NCBI RefSeq assembly: GCF_017084525.1
Contig: NZ_CP070950.1
Span: forward strand, 2,666,001-2,730,000
Direction: 5' to 3'
From: Conexibacter sp. SYSU D00693
GTDB lineage: Bacteria; Actinomycetota; Thermoleophilia; Solirubrobacterales; Solirubrobacteraceae
Length of the DNA: 64,000 nucleotides
Numbering within the stretch: position 1 is the stretch's first letter; every line of letters starts with the position of its first letter. Under the pieces are notes generated by a model that searched no databases, had not been told where the DNA came from, and was given only the letters and a program-made list of their open reading frames with translations. The position numbers and the translations under genes were made by a program. Of the stretch, positions 15,457 through 22,940 are shown one piece after another.

Positions 15457-16703
15457 GCGGCGGCCGGGGCGCCGCCCTGCTCGGCCAGCCGCCGCTCGCG
15501 GTCGCGCAGCTCGTGCTTGGCGATCGTGAGGACGTGGACCTCGTCAGCGCCGTCGCCCAGGCGCAACGCCCGGGCGACCACCCACATCCGCGCGAGCGGC
15601 GTGTCGTCGCTCATGCCCAGCGCGCCATGGACCTGGATGGCGCGGTCGACGACGTCCTGGACCATCCGCGCGGTGTGGAGCTTGGCGATGGAGATGTGCC
15701 GGTAGGCCGCGCGCTTGCCGTGCAGGTCGATCGCCCGCGCGGCGCGCAGGACGAGCAGGCGCGCCGCGTCGAGCTCGACCCGCGCCTCCGCGAGGTGCTC
15801 GCGCACGAGCTGCGTGTCCGCCAGCACCCCGTCGAGGTGGGGGCGCGTCGCGGCGCGGTCGGTCGCCAGCGCGAGCGCATGCTCGGCGGCGCCGACCTGG
15901 CGCATGCAGTGGTGGATGCGCCCAGGGCCGAGCCGGTCCTGCGCGATCTGGAAGCCCTGGCCCACCTCGCCGAGCACCGCGTCGTCGCCGACGCGGCAGC
16001 CCTCGAGGCGCAGCTCCGCGTGGCCGGGACCGCCGGCGTGGCCGAACAGCGGCACGCGGCGGACGACCTCCAGCCCGGGCGCGTCCATCGGCACGAGGAA
16101 GACGGTGAGCCGCTCGTGGCGCGGCCCGCCCGGGTCCGTCGACGCCATGAGGATGCAGACCTCGGCGCCGATCGCGCCGCTGATGAACCACTTGCGCCCG
16201 TCCAGGACCCAGCCGTCGCCGTCACGCCGCGCCCGGGTCTCGATGCCGGTCGGGTCCGAGCTCGAGACGTCGGGCTCGGTCAGCGCGAAGCACGAGCGCG
16301 TCTCGCCGCCGAGCAGCGGCGCGAGCCAACGCGCGCGCTGCGCCTCGTCTCCGTGCTGGAGCAGGATCTCCATGTTCCCCGTGTCCGGGAACTGGCAGTT
16401 GCAGACCATCGGCGCCCACTCGTGGTGGCCGAGCAGCTCGCAGAGGTGGCCGTAGTCCACGTTCGACAGGCCGGCGCCGTGCTCGGGGTCGGCGAGGAAG
16501 AGGTTCCACAGGCCGGCCTCGCGCGCCATGGCGCGCAGCTGCGCCATGAGCGGTGGGAACGGCTCGGGACCGTCGAGCGCGTCCATCTGCGCCGTGAGCT
16601 CGTCGCCCACCGGGTGGACGTGCTCGTCGAGGAAGGCGCGAAGGCGGCCGTACAGCGCACGCCCCCGGTCCGACAGCGACAGGTCCAGGTCAGCTGGGTC
16701 CAC
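15453..16703 (-). CDS. acyl-CoA dehydrogenase, ACAD10/11-like
   Basis: The 416-residue protein starts at a GTG at 16703 and is full length. It carries CFALTEPDVSSSDPTGIETRA (flavin and substrate loop) near residue 140, WFISGAIGAEVCILMA near 175, RIHHCMRQVGAAEHAL near 265 and the C-terminal VHGALGMSDDTPLARMWVVARALRLGDGADEVH. These motifs match the ACAD10/11 branch. Its tight coupling to an APH-type kinase suggests removal of phosphate from a 4-phosphoacyl-CoA to give an enoyl-CoA, rather than simple dehydrogenation. A TAGGGT -10 box and an inverted repeat precede it although an upstream gene lies only 38 bp away. Confidence 0.9.
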   Translation of the reverse strand: MDPADLDLSLSDRGRALYGRLRAFLDEHVHPVGDELTAQMDALDGPEPFPPLMAQLRAMAREAGLWNLFLADPEHGAGLSNVDYGHLCELLGHHEWAPMVCNCQFPDTGNMEILLQHGDEAQRARWLAPLLGGETRSCFALTEPDVSSSDPTGIETRARRDGDGWVLDGRKWFISGAIGAEVCILMASTDPGGPRHERLTVFLVPMDAPGLEVVRRVPLFGHAGGPGHAELRLEGCRVGDDAVLGEVGQGFQIAQDRLGPGRIHHCMRQVGAAEHALALATDRAATRPHLDGVLADTQLVREHLAEARVELDAARLLVLRAARAIDLHGKRAAYRHISIAKLHTARMVQDVVDRAIQVHGALGMSDDTPLARMWVVARALRLGDGADEVHVLTIAKHELRDRERRLAEQGGAPAAA

Positions 16704-16709
16704 CCCGCG

Positions 16710-16730
16710 ACCCTAGTTGACAGTACGTCA
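16710..16730 (-). promoter_or_regulatory. promoter and candidate TetR-type operator for the acyl-CoA dehydrogenase operon
   Basis: On the minus strand TGACGTACTGTCA (16730-16718) is an inverted repeat TGAC-N5-GTCA directly followed by TAGGGT (16715-16710), six nt before the GTG at 16703. The position would let a bound repressor block RNA polymerase. TetR-family repressors of fatty-acid breakdown use such repeats in many actinobacteria; no regulator gene lies nearby, so the protein is unknown. Confidence 0.45.
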
Positions 16731-16741
16731 GAGGCGGGCGG

Positions 16742-17521
16742 CTAGCGTCCGCGCCACTGCGGCGCGCGCTTCTCCTTGAACGCCGTCGCCCCCTCCTTGG
16801 CGTCCTCGGAGCCGAAGACCGGGCCGGTGATCTCGCCCTGCTTGGCCCACATCTCGTCCGTCGTCCAGTTCCACTGCTCCTCGAGCACCTGCTTGGAGGC
16901 GACGAGGGCGAGCGGGCCGTTGGCGCTGACGGCCGCGGCGAGCTCCAGGGCGGTGTCGACCGCGCCGCCCGGCTCGGCGAGGCGGTTGACGACGCCGAAC
17001 TCGTGGAAGCGCTCGGCCGGCAGCGGGTCGCCGGTGAGCGCCAGCTCCATGACCACGTGGTAGGGCATGCGGCGCGGCAGGCGCAGGAGCGCGCCGCCGG
17101 CAGCGACGAGCGAGCGCTTGGCCTCCGGGATCCCGAGCTTCGCGCCCTTCGCGGCGACGATGAGGTCGCAGGACAGGGCGATCTCCATGCCGCCCGCGAC
17201 CGCGAAGCCCTCGATCGCCGCGATGAGCGGCTTGCGCGACGCGCGCTGGGCGATGCCCGCGAAGCCGCGGTCGCCGTACCACGGCGACTCGCCCTTCACG
17301 AACGCGCCCAGGTCCATGCCCGCGCAGAAGAAGCCGCCCGCGCCGGTGAGCACGCCGACCGAGAGGCCGTCGTCCGCGTCGAGCTCGTCGAGCGCCTTCG
17401 CGATGCCCTCGGCGACCGCGCCGTTGACCGCGTTGCGGACCTCGGGGCGGTTGATGGTGATGAGCAGGACGGCGTCGCGCCGCTCGGTGGTGACGGCGGT
17501 CTCGGTGGCGGTGTCGGACAT
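16742..17521 (-). CDS. enoyl-CoA hydratase/isomerase
   Basis: The 259-residue crotonase-fold protein has the oxyanion segment GGFFCAGMDLGAF near residue 62, IEGFAVAGGMEIALSCDLIVA near 105 and the second catalytic region LGIPEAKRSLVAAGGALLRLP. Both glutamates used by hydratases (GGMEIAL and GIPEAK) are present, so hydration of a trans-2-enoyl-CoA is plausible. It is the first gene of the acyl-CoA cluster. The ATG at 17521 lies six nt after a TAGGCT hexamer. With the kinase and dehydrogenase it would return a phosphorylated and eliminated acyl chain to beta-oxidation. Confidence 0.9.
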   Translation of the reverse strand: MSDTATETAVTTERRDAVLLITINRPEVRNAVNGAVAEGIAKALDELDADDGLSVGVLTGAGGFFCAGMDLGAFVKGESPWYGDRGFAGIAQRASRKPLIAAIEGFAVAGGMEIALSCDLIVAAKGAKLGIPEAKRSLVAAGGALLRLPRRMPYHVVMELALTGDPLPAERFHEFGVVNRLAEPGGAVDTALELAAAVSANGPLALVASKQVLEEQWNWTTDEMWAKQGEITGPVFGSEDAKEGATAFKEKRAPQWRGR

Positions 17522-17527
17522 GGCGCG

Positions 17528-17550
17528 AGCCTATCCGCGGGGACTAGGGT
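17528..17550. promoter_or_regulatory. divergent -10 elements between the hydratase and MBL genes
   Basis: TAGGCT on the minus strand (17533-17528) ends 6 nt before the ATG at 17521, and TAGGGT on the plus strand (17545-17550) ends 8 nt before the GTG at 17559. The two start codons are only 37 bp apart, so both transcripts are predicted to have almost no leader. Confidence 0.5.
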
Positions 17551-17558
17551 CCTCGGTC

Positions 17559-18215
17559 GTGCAGGTCGAGGAGCTCGCCGAGGGCGTCGCCAGGCTGGCG
17601 CTGATGCCACGCGACGGGGTGAACGCCTACCTCCTCGGCGACGTCCTGGTCGACGCCGGCTACCCCCGCCACGGCGCCGCGATCCTCCGCGCGCTCGACG
17701 GCCGCGACGTCACCGCACACGCCCTCACGCACGCCCATCCCGACCACGCGGGCGGCTCGCGCACCGTCGTCGAGCGGCTCGGCGTCCCGCTCTGGGTCGG
17801 CGCGCGCGACCGCGCGGCGTGCGAGGCCGGCAGCGCCGAGGCCGCCACCGGCGTGCGGGGCAAGCTCGGCGCGTTCCCGAAGGTCGCCGTGGACCGCGAC
17901 CTCCACGAGGGCGACGACCTCGCGGCCGGCTTCACCGTCCTCGACGCCCCCGGCCACTCCTCCGGGCACGTCGCCTTCTGGCGCGAGGCCGACCGCACGC
18001 TCGTCGCGGGCGACGTCTTCTTCAACCTCTCGCTGCTGACGCTGCGCCACGGCCTGCGCGACCCGCCGGGGCTCGTGACCATCGACCCCGCCGAGAACCG
18101 CCGCTCCCAGCGCAAGCTCGCCGACCTGGACCCCGAGCTCGTCCTGCTCGGCCACGGCCCGCCGGTGCGCGGCCGCGGCGCGCTGGACGCCTACCTGCGC
18201 ACGCGCGGGCGCTAG
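17559..18215 (+). CDS. MBL-fold metallo-hydrolase
   Basis: The 218-residue protein contains the metallo-beta-lactamase metal motif THAHPDHAGG near residue 68, a further histidine in APGHSSGHVAFW and the aspartate in TLVAGDVFF, then LLGHGPPVRG near the end, so two metal ions should be bound. This is the glyoxalase-II/LACTB2-like branch that cleaves thioesters or RNA; the substrate is open. The GTG at 17559 is chosen because homologues start just before VEELAEGVARL, and a -10-like TAGGGT lies eight nt upstream. It converges on nucS at a shared CTAG. Confidence 0.87.
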   Translation: MQVEELAEGVARLALMPRDGVNAYLLGDVLVDAGYPRHGAAILRALDGRDVTAHALTHAHPDHAGGSRTVVERLGVPLWVGARDRAACEAGSAEAATGVRGKLGAFPKVAVDRDLHEGDDLAAGFTVLDAPGHSSGHVAFWREADRTLVAGDVFFNLSLLTLRHGLRDPPGLVTIDPAENRRSQRKLADLDPELVLLGHGPPVRGRGALDAYLRTRGR

Positions 18216-18883
18216 GCGAAGAGCGTGAGCTCGGGCTCGCGCTCGCCGCGCAGGACCCCGAGGTCGACCTCGACGCACGCGAAGCCGCGCGCCTCGGCCA
18301 GGACCCGCGCCTGCGGCTTGATCGTCTGGGCGACGAGCACGCCGCGGCAGCCGGCCATCGCCGGGTCCCGGCAGATGCGCTCGAGGTAGCGCGTGAGCTG
18401 CTCGACGGCCTCGATCGTCGCGACGCGCTTGACCTCGACGGCGACCCACCCGTCCTCGTCGTCGCGGCACATGAGGTCGACCGGCCCGATGTCGGTCGGC
18501 CACTCGCGCCGCACGAGCCGGAAGCCCTCGCCGCACCACTCCGGCGCGTCGGCCAGCAGCTCCTGCAGGTGGGCCTCGACGCCGTCCTTCTCGAGCGCCG
18601 CGGCCTCGCCCATGTCGTGCGTCACGTCGGAGAGGACCTCCTCGATGACGATGTCCAGCCGGTCCTCCGTCGCCCCCGCGCGCTTGCGCACCACGATCCG
18701 GTCCTCGGACTCCTCGACCACCGTCGGCGGCGTCATCCAGTTCTGCGGCTTGTAGCCCCCGGTGTCGGCGTGCACGAGGACCGACCCGTCGCTCTTGAGC
18801 ATGATCAGCCGCAGCGCCATCGGCAGCAGCGCGTCCAGGCGGCCGGTGTAGCGGACCTCGCAGCGGGCGACGACGAGCCTCAT
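18212..18883 (-). CDS. nucS: mismatch-specific endonuclease NucS/EndoMS
   Basis: The 223-residue protein matches NucS along its whole length: RLVVARCEVRYTGRLDALLP at the N-terminus, KSDGSVLVHADTGGYKPQNWMTPP, then a RecB-like nuclease domain with PVDLMCRDDEDGWVAVEVKR holding Asp136, Glu150 and Lys152. NucS cuts both strands at G-T, G-G and T-T mismatches and replaces MutS/MutL in many actinobacteria and archaea. The ATG at 18883 is preferred over a GTG at 18892, because a TACCCT -10 box at 18899-18894 would start the mRNA between them. Confidence 0.95.
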   Translation of the reverse strand: MRLVVARCEVRYTGRLDALLPMALRLIMLKSDGSVLVHADTGGYKPQNWMTPPTVVEESEDRIVVRKRAGATEDRLDIVIEEVLSDVTHDMGEAAALEKDGVEAHLQELLADAPEWCGEGFRLVRREWPTDIGPVDLMCRDDEDGWVAVEVKRVATIEAVEQLTRYLERICRDPAMAGCRGVLVAQTIKPQARVLAEARGFACVEVDLGVLRGEREPELTLFA

Positions 18884-18893
18884 GAGGTGCACG

Positions 18894-18899
18894 AGGGTA
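18894..18899 (-). promoter_or_regulatory. -10 element of nucS
   Basis: TACCCT on the minus strand ends 10 nt before the ATG at 18883. It overlaps nothing coding and helps to decide the start: the alternative GTG at 18892 would lie upstream of the expected transcription start. Confidence 0.45.
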
Positions 18900-18928
18900 G
18901 GCCGCCCGCCGGATGGGAGGCGCGCCGC

Positions 18929-20383
18929 CTAGGCCGCCGGCAGCGCCAGCGTGAACGCCGTCTCCCCCGCCGCCGTGCGGTCGCACTCGAGCGTCCCGCC
19001 CATGGCCTCGGCCAGCGCCCGGGAGACGTAGAGGGAGATGCCGGTGCCCTGCGACTCGTCGGTCCCGCGCGCGCCGGTCGGGTCGGCGAACAGCCGCTCG
19101 CGGACCTCCGGGGCGATGCCCGGGCCGGTGTCGCGGACCTCGGCGTGGACCATGCCGTCGGCGCGCGAGACGGCGACGACGACGCGGGCGTCGGGCGGCG
19201 ACGCGCGGCGGGCGTTGTCGACCAGCGAGGTGAGGACCTGCGCGACGCGGCGGGTGTCGGCGGCGGCCATGAGCTCGCCGGCGTCGCCGGCGGCCACGAC
19301 GTCCACGCCCGGCGGGTCCTGCGGGAGGGCGGCGACCGCGCGGGCCTGGGCCACGACGTCGACGCGCTCGGTGCGCAGGCCGAGGGCGTGGCCGGCGTGG
19401 ACGCGCTGGTAGTCGAGGGTCTGGGCGATCTGGTGGCGCAGCCAGTGGGCCTCGCTGCGCAGGCGGCCGGTGATGGGCGAGGCGCCGCCCTGCTCGGGCG
19501 AGGGCGGCGCGCGGTGCAGGACGTCGGCCAGCCCGACGACGACGGCCAGCGGCGTCTGCAGCCCGTGCGAGACGGCGCCCAGGACCTCGGCGCGGGCCTC
19601 GGCGGCCGCGGCGCGGGTCTCGGCGAGCTCGAGCGCCTGGGTCAGGCGCTGCTCGCGCTCGCGGGCGAAGGCGAGCAGGACGAGCACGAGCGGGGCGAGC
19701 AGGAGGAACGCGTAGGCCTCCTGCTCGGTGGCCAGCGCGGCGAGCAGGCCCACGGGCGCGAGCATGGCGTCCAGGGCGTAGACGAGGGCGAGCACCCGGA
19801 TCTGCACCTGCGGCGCCACCCGGTCGCTCAGCCCCTCGCGGGCGAGCCCCGAGATCGCGTCGCAGACGACCATCGCCGCGAAGGCCGCGACGTAGGACGG
19901 CCAGTCGCCCCACCGCGGCCCGCCATCGACGCCGTAAGCCAGGACGACGGCCGGCCCGAACGCGTACCAGGCGTTGGGCAGCGCCTTGACCAGGCGGTCG
20001 CGGTGCACGCGTCCCCCGACGACGTCCGGCAGCGTCCCGAGCAGGTCGCCGGCGACGATCGCCAGCGGCACGACCTGCGGCGGCAGCTCGAAGAGCATCG
20101 GCACCAGCACGAGCAGCGAGAGGTCGGTCGCGCCGAGGCCGACCTCGAAGCGCACGCGCCCCGCGATCGCGTAGGAGACGGTGAGGACGACGGCCTCGAG
20201 CCACGGCAGACCCGACAGCTCGTCGGGCCCGAGGAGCGCGAAGGCCAGCGCCGCCACGAGCGCCGGCACGCCGACCGTCAGCTCGGCGGCCAGCTCGCGG
20301 CCCGCCAGGCGCTGGTGGTCCGCGGCGCGCCCCTCCTCGACGAGCCGCTCGACCTCCGGAGCGGCTGTCGGCGCAGCGTCCAT
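18929..20383 (-). CDS. membrane sensor histidine kinase with unusual H-box
   Basis: The 484-residue protein begins at the ATG at 20383. About six or seven hydrophobic helices fill residues 35-235, leaving no large extracellular domain. A short coiled linker (REREQRLTQALELAETRAAAAEARAEVL) leads to the dimerisation domain with SHGLQTPL (His273), then the ATPase domain with QVLTSLVDNARR (N box), DTGPGIAPEV (G1) and GTGISLYVSRALAEAMGG (G2). The residue after the phospho-accepting histidine is normally Glu or Asp and the one before TPL normally Arg; here they are Gly and Gln. No response regulator is adjacent. Confidence 0.88.
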   Translation of the reverse strand: MDAAPTAAPEVERLVEEGRAADHQRLAGRELAAELTVGVPALVAALAFALLGPDELSGLPWLEAVVLTVSYAIAGRVRFEVGLGATDLSLLVLVPMLFELPPQVVPLAIVAGDLLGTLPDVVGGRVHRDRLVKALPNAWYAFGPAVVLAYGVDGGPRWGDWPSYVAAFAAMVVCDAISGLAREGLSDRVAPQVQIRVLALVYALDAMLAPVGLLAALATEQEAYAFLLLAPLVLVLLAFAREREQRLTQALELAETRAAAAEARAEVLGAVSHGLQTPLAVVVGLADVLHRAPPSPEQGGASPITGRLRSEAHWLRHQIAQTLDYQRVHAGHALGLRTERVDVVAQARAVAALPQDPPGVDVVAAGDAGELMAAADTRRVAQVLTSLVDNARRASPPDARVVVAVSRADGMVHAEVRDTGPGIAPEVRERLFADPTGARGTDESQGTGISLYVSRALAEAMGGTLECDRTAAGETAFTLALPAA

Positions 20384-20392
20384 GCGCCGCAG

Positions 20393-20398
20393 ATCGTA
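20393..20398 (-). promoter_or_regulatory. -10 element of the histidine kinase gene
   Basis: TACGAT on the minus strand ends nine nt before the ATG at 20383, predicting a leaderless or nearly leaderless mRNA. Confidence 0.4.
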
Positions 20399-20403
20399 CG
20401 GGG

Positions 20404-21018
20404 CTAGCGGAACCCCTCGGGAGCGCCCGGCTTCCAGACGCGCTGCGCGTGGTCGAAGTGGCGCACGATGCGCCCCGGGTTGCCCACGACGACCGCGTTG
20501 TCGGGCACGTCGCTGACCACGACCGCCCCCGCGCCGATCACGCAGTTCACGCCGATCGTCACGCCCGGGAGCACCATCGCGCCGAGCCCGATGTTCGTCT
20601 TGTCGCCGATCTTCACCGGCTGGGGCTCGACCATCGGCTGATCGCGGATCGGGACGTCCGGGTCCTCGTAGCCGTGGTAGGTGTCGGCGAACAGCAGGCG
20701 GTCCGACGCGTAGACGTCGCTGCCGATCTCGATGGAGCCGCAGCACGCGATCGTGACGTCGCGGCCGATGTGCGTGCGGTCGCCGATGACGAGCTTCGGC
20801 GAGTACGAGACGCCGAGGTGCTGGTCGGGGCACGAGATCCGGCCGTTCTGGAGGATCGTCACGTACGAGCCGAGGTAGACGTTGTGCGGCCCGTCGATGC
20901 TCACCGGTGGGGAGACCCAGGTCCCCTCGCCGAACGCCCCGAAGTTCTCCGGGTGCACCTGGCGGCGCATGTGGCGGGCGAAGATCGCGTTGCGCAGGGC
21001 CGTGACGGGGCTCGGCAC
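20404..21018 (-). CDS. hexapeptide-repeat acyltransferase (left-handed beta-helix)
   Basis: The 204-residue protein starts at a GTG at 21018. Its core is a series of imperfect hexapeptide repeats (VYLGSYVTI, THIGRDVTIACCGSIEIGSDV, TNIGLGAMVLPGVTIGVNCVIGAGAVVVSDVPDNAVVVGNPGRI), typical of left-handed beta-helix O-acetyltransferases such as WcaF or LacA, with a loop FADTYHGYEDPDVPI that carries the usual catalytic histidine. It lies back-to-back with a polysaccharide flippase and probably decorates the same polymer or lipid-linked unit. Acetyl-CoA is the probable donor. Confidence 0.86.
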   Translation of the reverse strand: MPSPVTALRNAIFARHMRRQVHPENFGAFGEGTWVSPPVSIDGPHNVYLGSYVTILQNGRISCPDQHLGVSYSPKLVIGDRTHIGRDVTIACCGSIEIGSDVYASDRLLFADTYHGYEDPDVPIRDQPMVEPQPVKIGDKTNIGLGAMVLPGVTIGVNCVIGAGAVVVSDVPDNAVVVGNPGRIVRHFDHAQRVWKPGAPEGFR

Positions 21019-21026
21019 AGCGCGGA

Positions 21027-21036
21027 AGCCTAGGCT
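21027..21036. promoter_or_regulatory. palindromic divergent promoter AGCCTAGGCT
   Basis: The perfect 10-bp palindrome supplies TAGGCT on the plus strand (21031-21036), 10 nt before the ATG at 21047, and TAGGCT on the minus strand (21032-21027), 8 nt before the GTG at 21018. The two -10 boxes overlap on their central TA, and each predicts a transcript starting a few bases from its start codon. The two genes should compete for the polymerase. Confidence 0.55.
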
Positions 21037-21046
21037 CTGGTGGGAG

Positions 21047-22555
21047 ATGAGCGCGTCGCGCTTCGACCTGCGGGGGCGCTCCCTCCGAGCGCTCGCGGCG
21101 CGGGGCACGCTGATCAACAGCGCCTTCGCCGTCGCGGTCGGCCTCCTGGGCCTGCTGCGGGGCTTCCTCCTGGCCGCCCTGCTGACGCCGGAGGACTACG
21201 GCGTCTGGGGCATCCTGCTCGTCTCGCTCGGCACCCTGACGTGGCTCAAGGCGGTCGGCATCAGCGACCGCTTCGTCCAGCAGGACGAGGCCGACCAGGA
21301 GCTCGAGTTCCAGCGCGCCTTCACGCTCGAGGCGATCCTGAACACCGCGCTCGGCCTGCTCGTCGTCGCCGCCGTCCCGGTCATGGCGATCCTCTACGAC
21401 GAGTCGAAGATCATCGCCCCGGGTCTCGCGCTCGTCGCGCTGCTGCCCGCGATGACGCTCCAGGCGCCGCTGTGGGTCCTGTACCGCAAGATGGACTTCG
21501 CCCGGCAGCGCGCGCTCATGGCGCTGGACCCGATCGTCGGCCTCGCGGTCGGCGTCGGGATGGCCGCCGCCGGCGCGGGCTACTGGTCGTTCGTCGGCGC
21601 CGCGCTGGCCGGCGCATACGTCACGGCGATCGCCGCGCTCTGGACCTGCCCCTACCCCCTGCGCTGGCGCTACGACGCCGCCCGCGCGCGGTCCTACATC
21701 TCCTTCAGCGGCCCGCTGCTCGTGTCGAGCGTGGGCGGGATCGTCGTCGCCCAGGGCTCCATCCTCGCCGGGCAGGCCGCCGCGGGCCTCGCCGCCGCCG
21801 GCGCCATCACGCTGGCCTCGTCGGTCTCGTTCTTCACCAACCGCGTCGACGACGTCCTGACCGACACGCTGTACCCCGCCATCTGCGCGGTCGCCGATCG
21901 CACGGAGCTGCTCTTCGAGAGCTTCGTGAAGTCCAACCGGCTTGCGCTCATGTGGGCCCTGCCCTTCGGCTTCGGCCTCGCGCTCTTCGCCCCCGACCTC
22001 CAGAGCTTCGGCCTGGGCGACGACTGGGGCGACGCCGTCGAGCCGCTGCAGGCCTTCGGCGTCGCCGCCGCCATCGGCCACCTCGGCTTCAACTGGACCG
22101 CGTACTTCATGGCGCGCGCGGACACCAAGCCGATCGCCGTGCACTCCGTCTCCGCCGCCGCGGCGTTCCTCGCGATCGAGCTGCCGCTGATCCTCGCCTA
22201 CGGCCTGCGCGGCGTGGCGATCGGGACGGTCGCCGTCGTCGCCGTCAGCCTGCTCGTGCGCTGGCTGTTCCTGCGCCGCCTGTTCACCGACTTCCGCCTG
22301 GGCCGCCACGCGCTGCGGGCGCTGTGGCCCGCGGTCCCCGGCGTCGTGCTCGTCCTCGCCGCCCGCGCGCTGGAGACCGGCGAGCGGACCGCGCTCGAGG
22401 CGACGCTCGAGCTCGTGCTCTACGGCGTGGTGACGGTCGCCGTCACCGTGCTCAGCGAGCGCCGGCTGCTGCGCGAGGCCATCGGCTACCTCAGGCCGCA
22501 GGCGCCGCCGGCCGGCGGACCAGCCGCTCCACCCGCCACGTCCCCTCCCGCCTGA
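21047..22555 (+). CDS. oligosaccharide flippase family protein (Wzx/MOP superfamily)
   Basis: The 502-residue protein has about 12-14 hydrophobic helices with the Wzx-like opening TLINSAFAVAVGLLGLLRGFLLAALLTPEDYGVWGILL and the cytoplasmic LYRKMDFARQRALMALDP. It would move lipid-linked oligosaccharides across the membrane for polymerisation. The ATG at 21047 sits immediately after GGTGGGAG and 10 nt after the -10. Its last 65 bp overlap the 3' end of the convergent small membrane protein gene. No glycosyltransferases lie beside it, so the polymer is unknown. Confidence 0.88.
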   Translation: MSASRFDLRGRSLRALAARGTLINSAFAVAVGLLGLLRGFLLAALLTPEDYGVWGILLVSLGTLTWLKAVGISDRFVQQDEADQELEFQRAFTLEAILNTALGLLVVAAVPVMAILYDESKIIAPGLALVALLPAMTLQAPLWVLYRKMDFARQRALMALDPIVGLAVGVGMAAAGAGYWSFVGAALAGAYVTAIAALWTCPYPLRWRYDAARARSYISFSGPLLVSSVGGIVVAQGSILAGQAAAGLAAAGAITLASSVSFFTNRVDDVLTDTLYPAICAVADRTELLFESFVKSNRLALMWALPFGFGLALFAPDLQSFGLGDDWGDAVEPLQAFGVAAAIGHLGFNWTAYFMARADTKPIAVHSVSAAAAFLAIELPLILAYGLRGVAIGTVAVVAVSLLVRWLFLRRLFTDFRLGRHALRALWPAVPGVVLVLAARALETGERTALEATLELVLYGVVTVAVTVLSERRLLREAIGYLRPQAPPAGGPAAPPATSPPA

Positions 22556-22940
22556 GCAGGACGAGCCGGACGCCGATCGTCGGCTGGTCGACGACGGCGA
22601 CCTGCCCGGCCACCTTCGGCAGCTGGCGCGGCGCGTCGCGCAGCTGCGCGCCCGGGACGCCGACGCCGAAGTTGCGCGCCACCTCGGAGCAGGGCAGCTT
22701 CGTGATGCCGCCGACGAGCCGCTTGCGGAAGGCGGGCGTCATCGCGTCGCACAGCGCCTCGCCGTCGGACGCCGCGGCCGCGGCGCCGAAGTCCTCGGCG
22801 ACGTCCTGGGCCTGCTCGACGGCCGTGGGGCCCTTCGCGTTGGCGTAGGAGCCGACGAGGACGATCGCCGCGAGCACGACGAGGCCCACGGGCAGCCACG
22901 GCCACGTGCGGTCGATGAGCGTCGCGACGCGCCCGTTCAC
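22491..22940 (-). CDS. hypothetical single-pass membrane protein
   Basis: The 149-residue protein starts at a GTG at 22940 overlapping the oxidoreductase stop (GTGA). One membrane helix (WLPVGLVVLAAIVLVGSYA) is followed by an outside domain with EDFGAAAAASDGEALCDAMTPAFRKRL and PCSEVARNFGVG. The alternation of a helix with a C...P and a strand-rich end (VAVVDQPTIGVRLVLLRREGTWRVERL) resembles small Mce-associated or NTF2-like lipoprotein domains of actinobacteria. I cannot assign a function. Its 3' end overlaps the flippase gene by 65 bp. Confidence 0.72.
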   Translation of the reverse strand: MNGRVATLIDRTWPWLPVGLVVLAAIVLVGSYANAKGPTAVEQAQDVAEDFGAAAAASDGEALCDAMTPAFRKRLVGGITKLPCSEVARNFGVGVPGAQLRDAPRQLPKVAGQVAVVDQPTIGVRLVLLRREGTWRVERLVRRPAAPAA

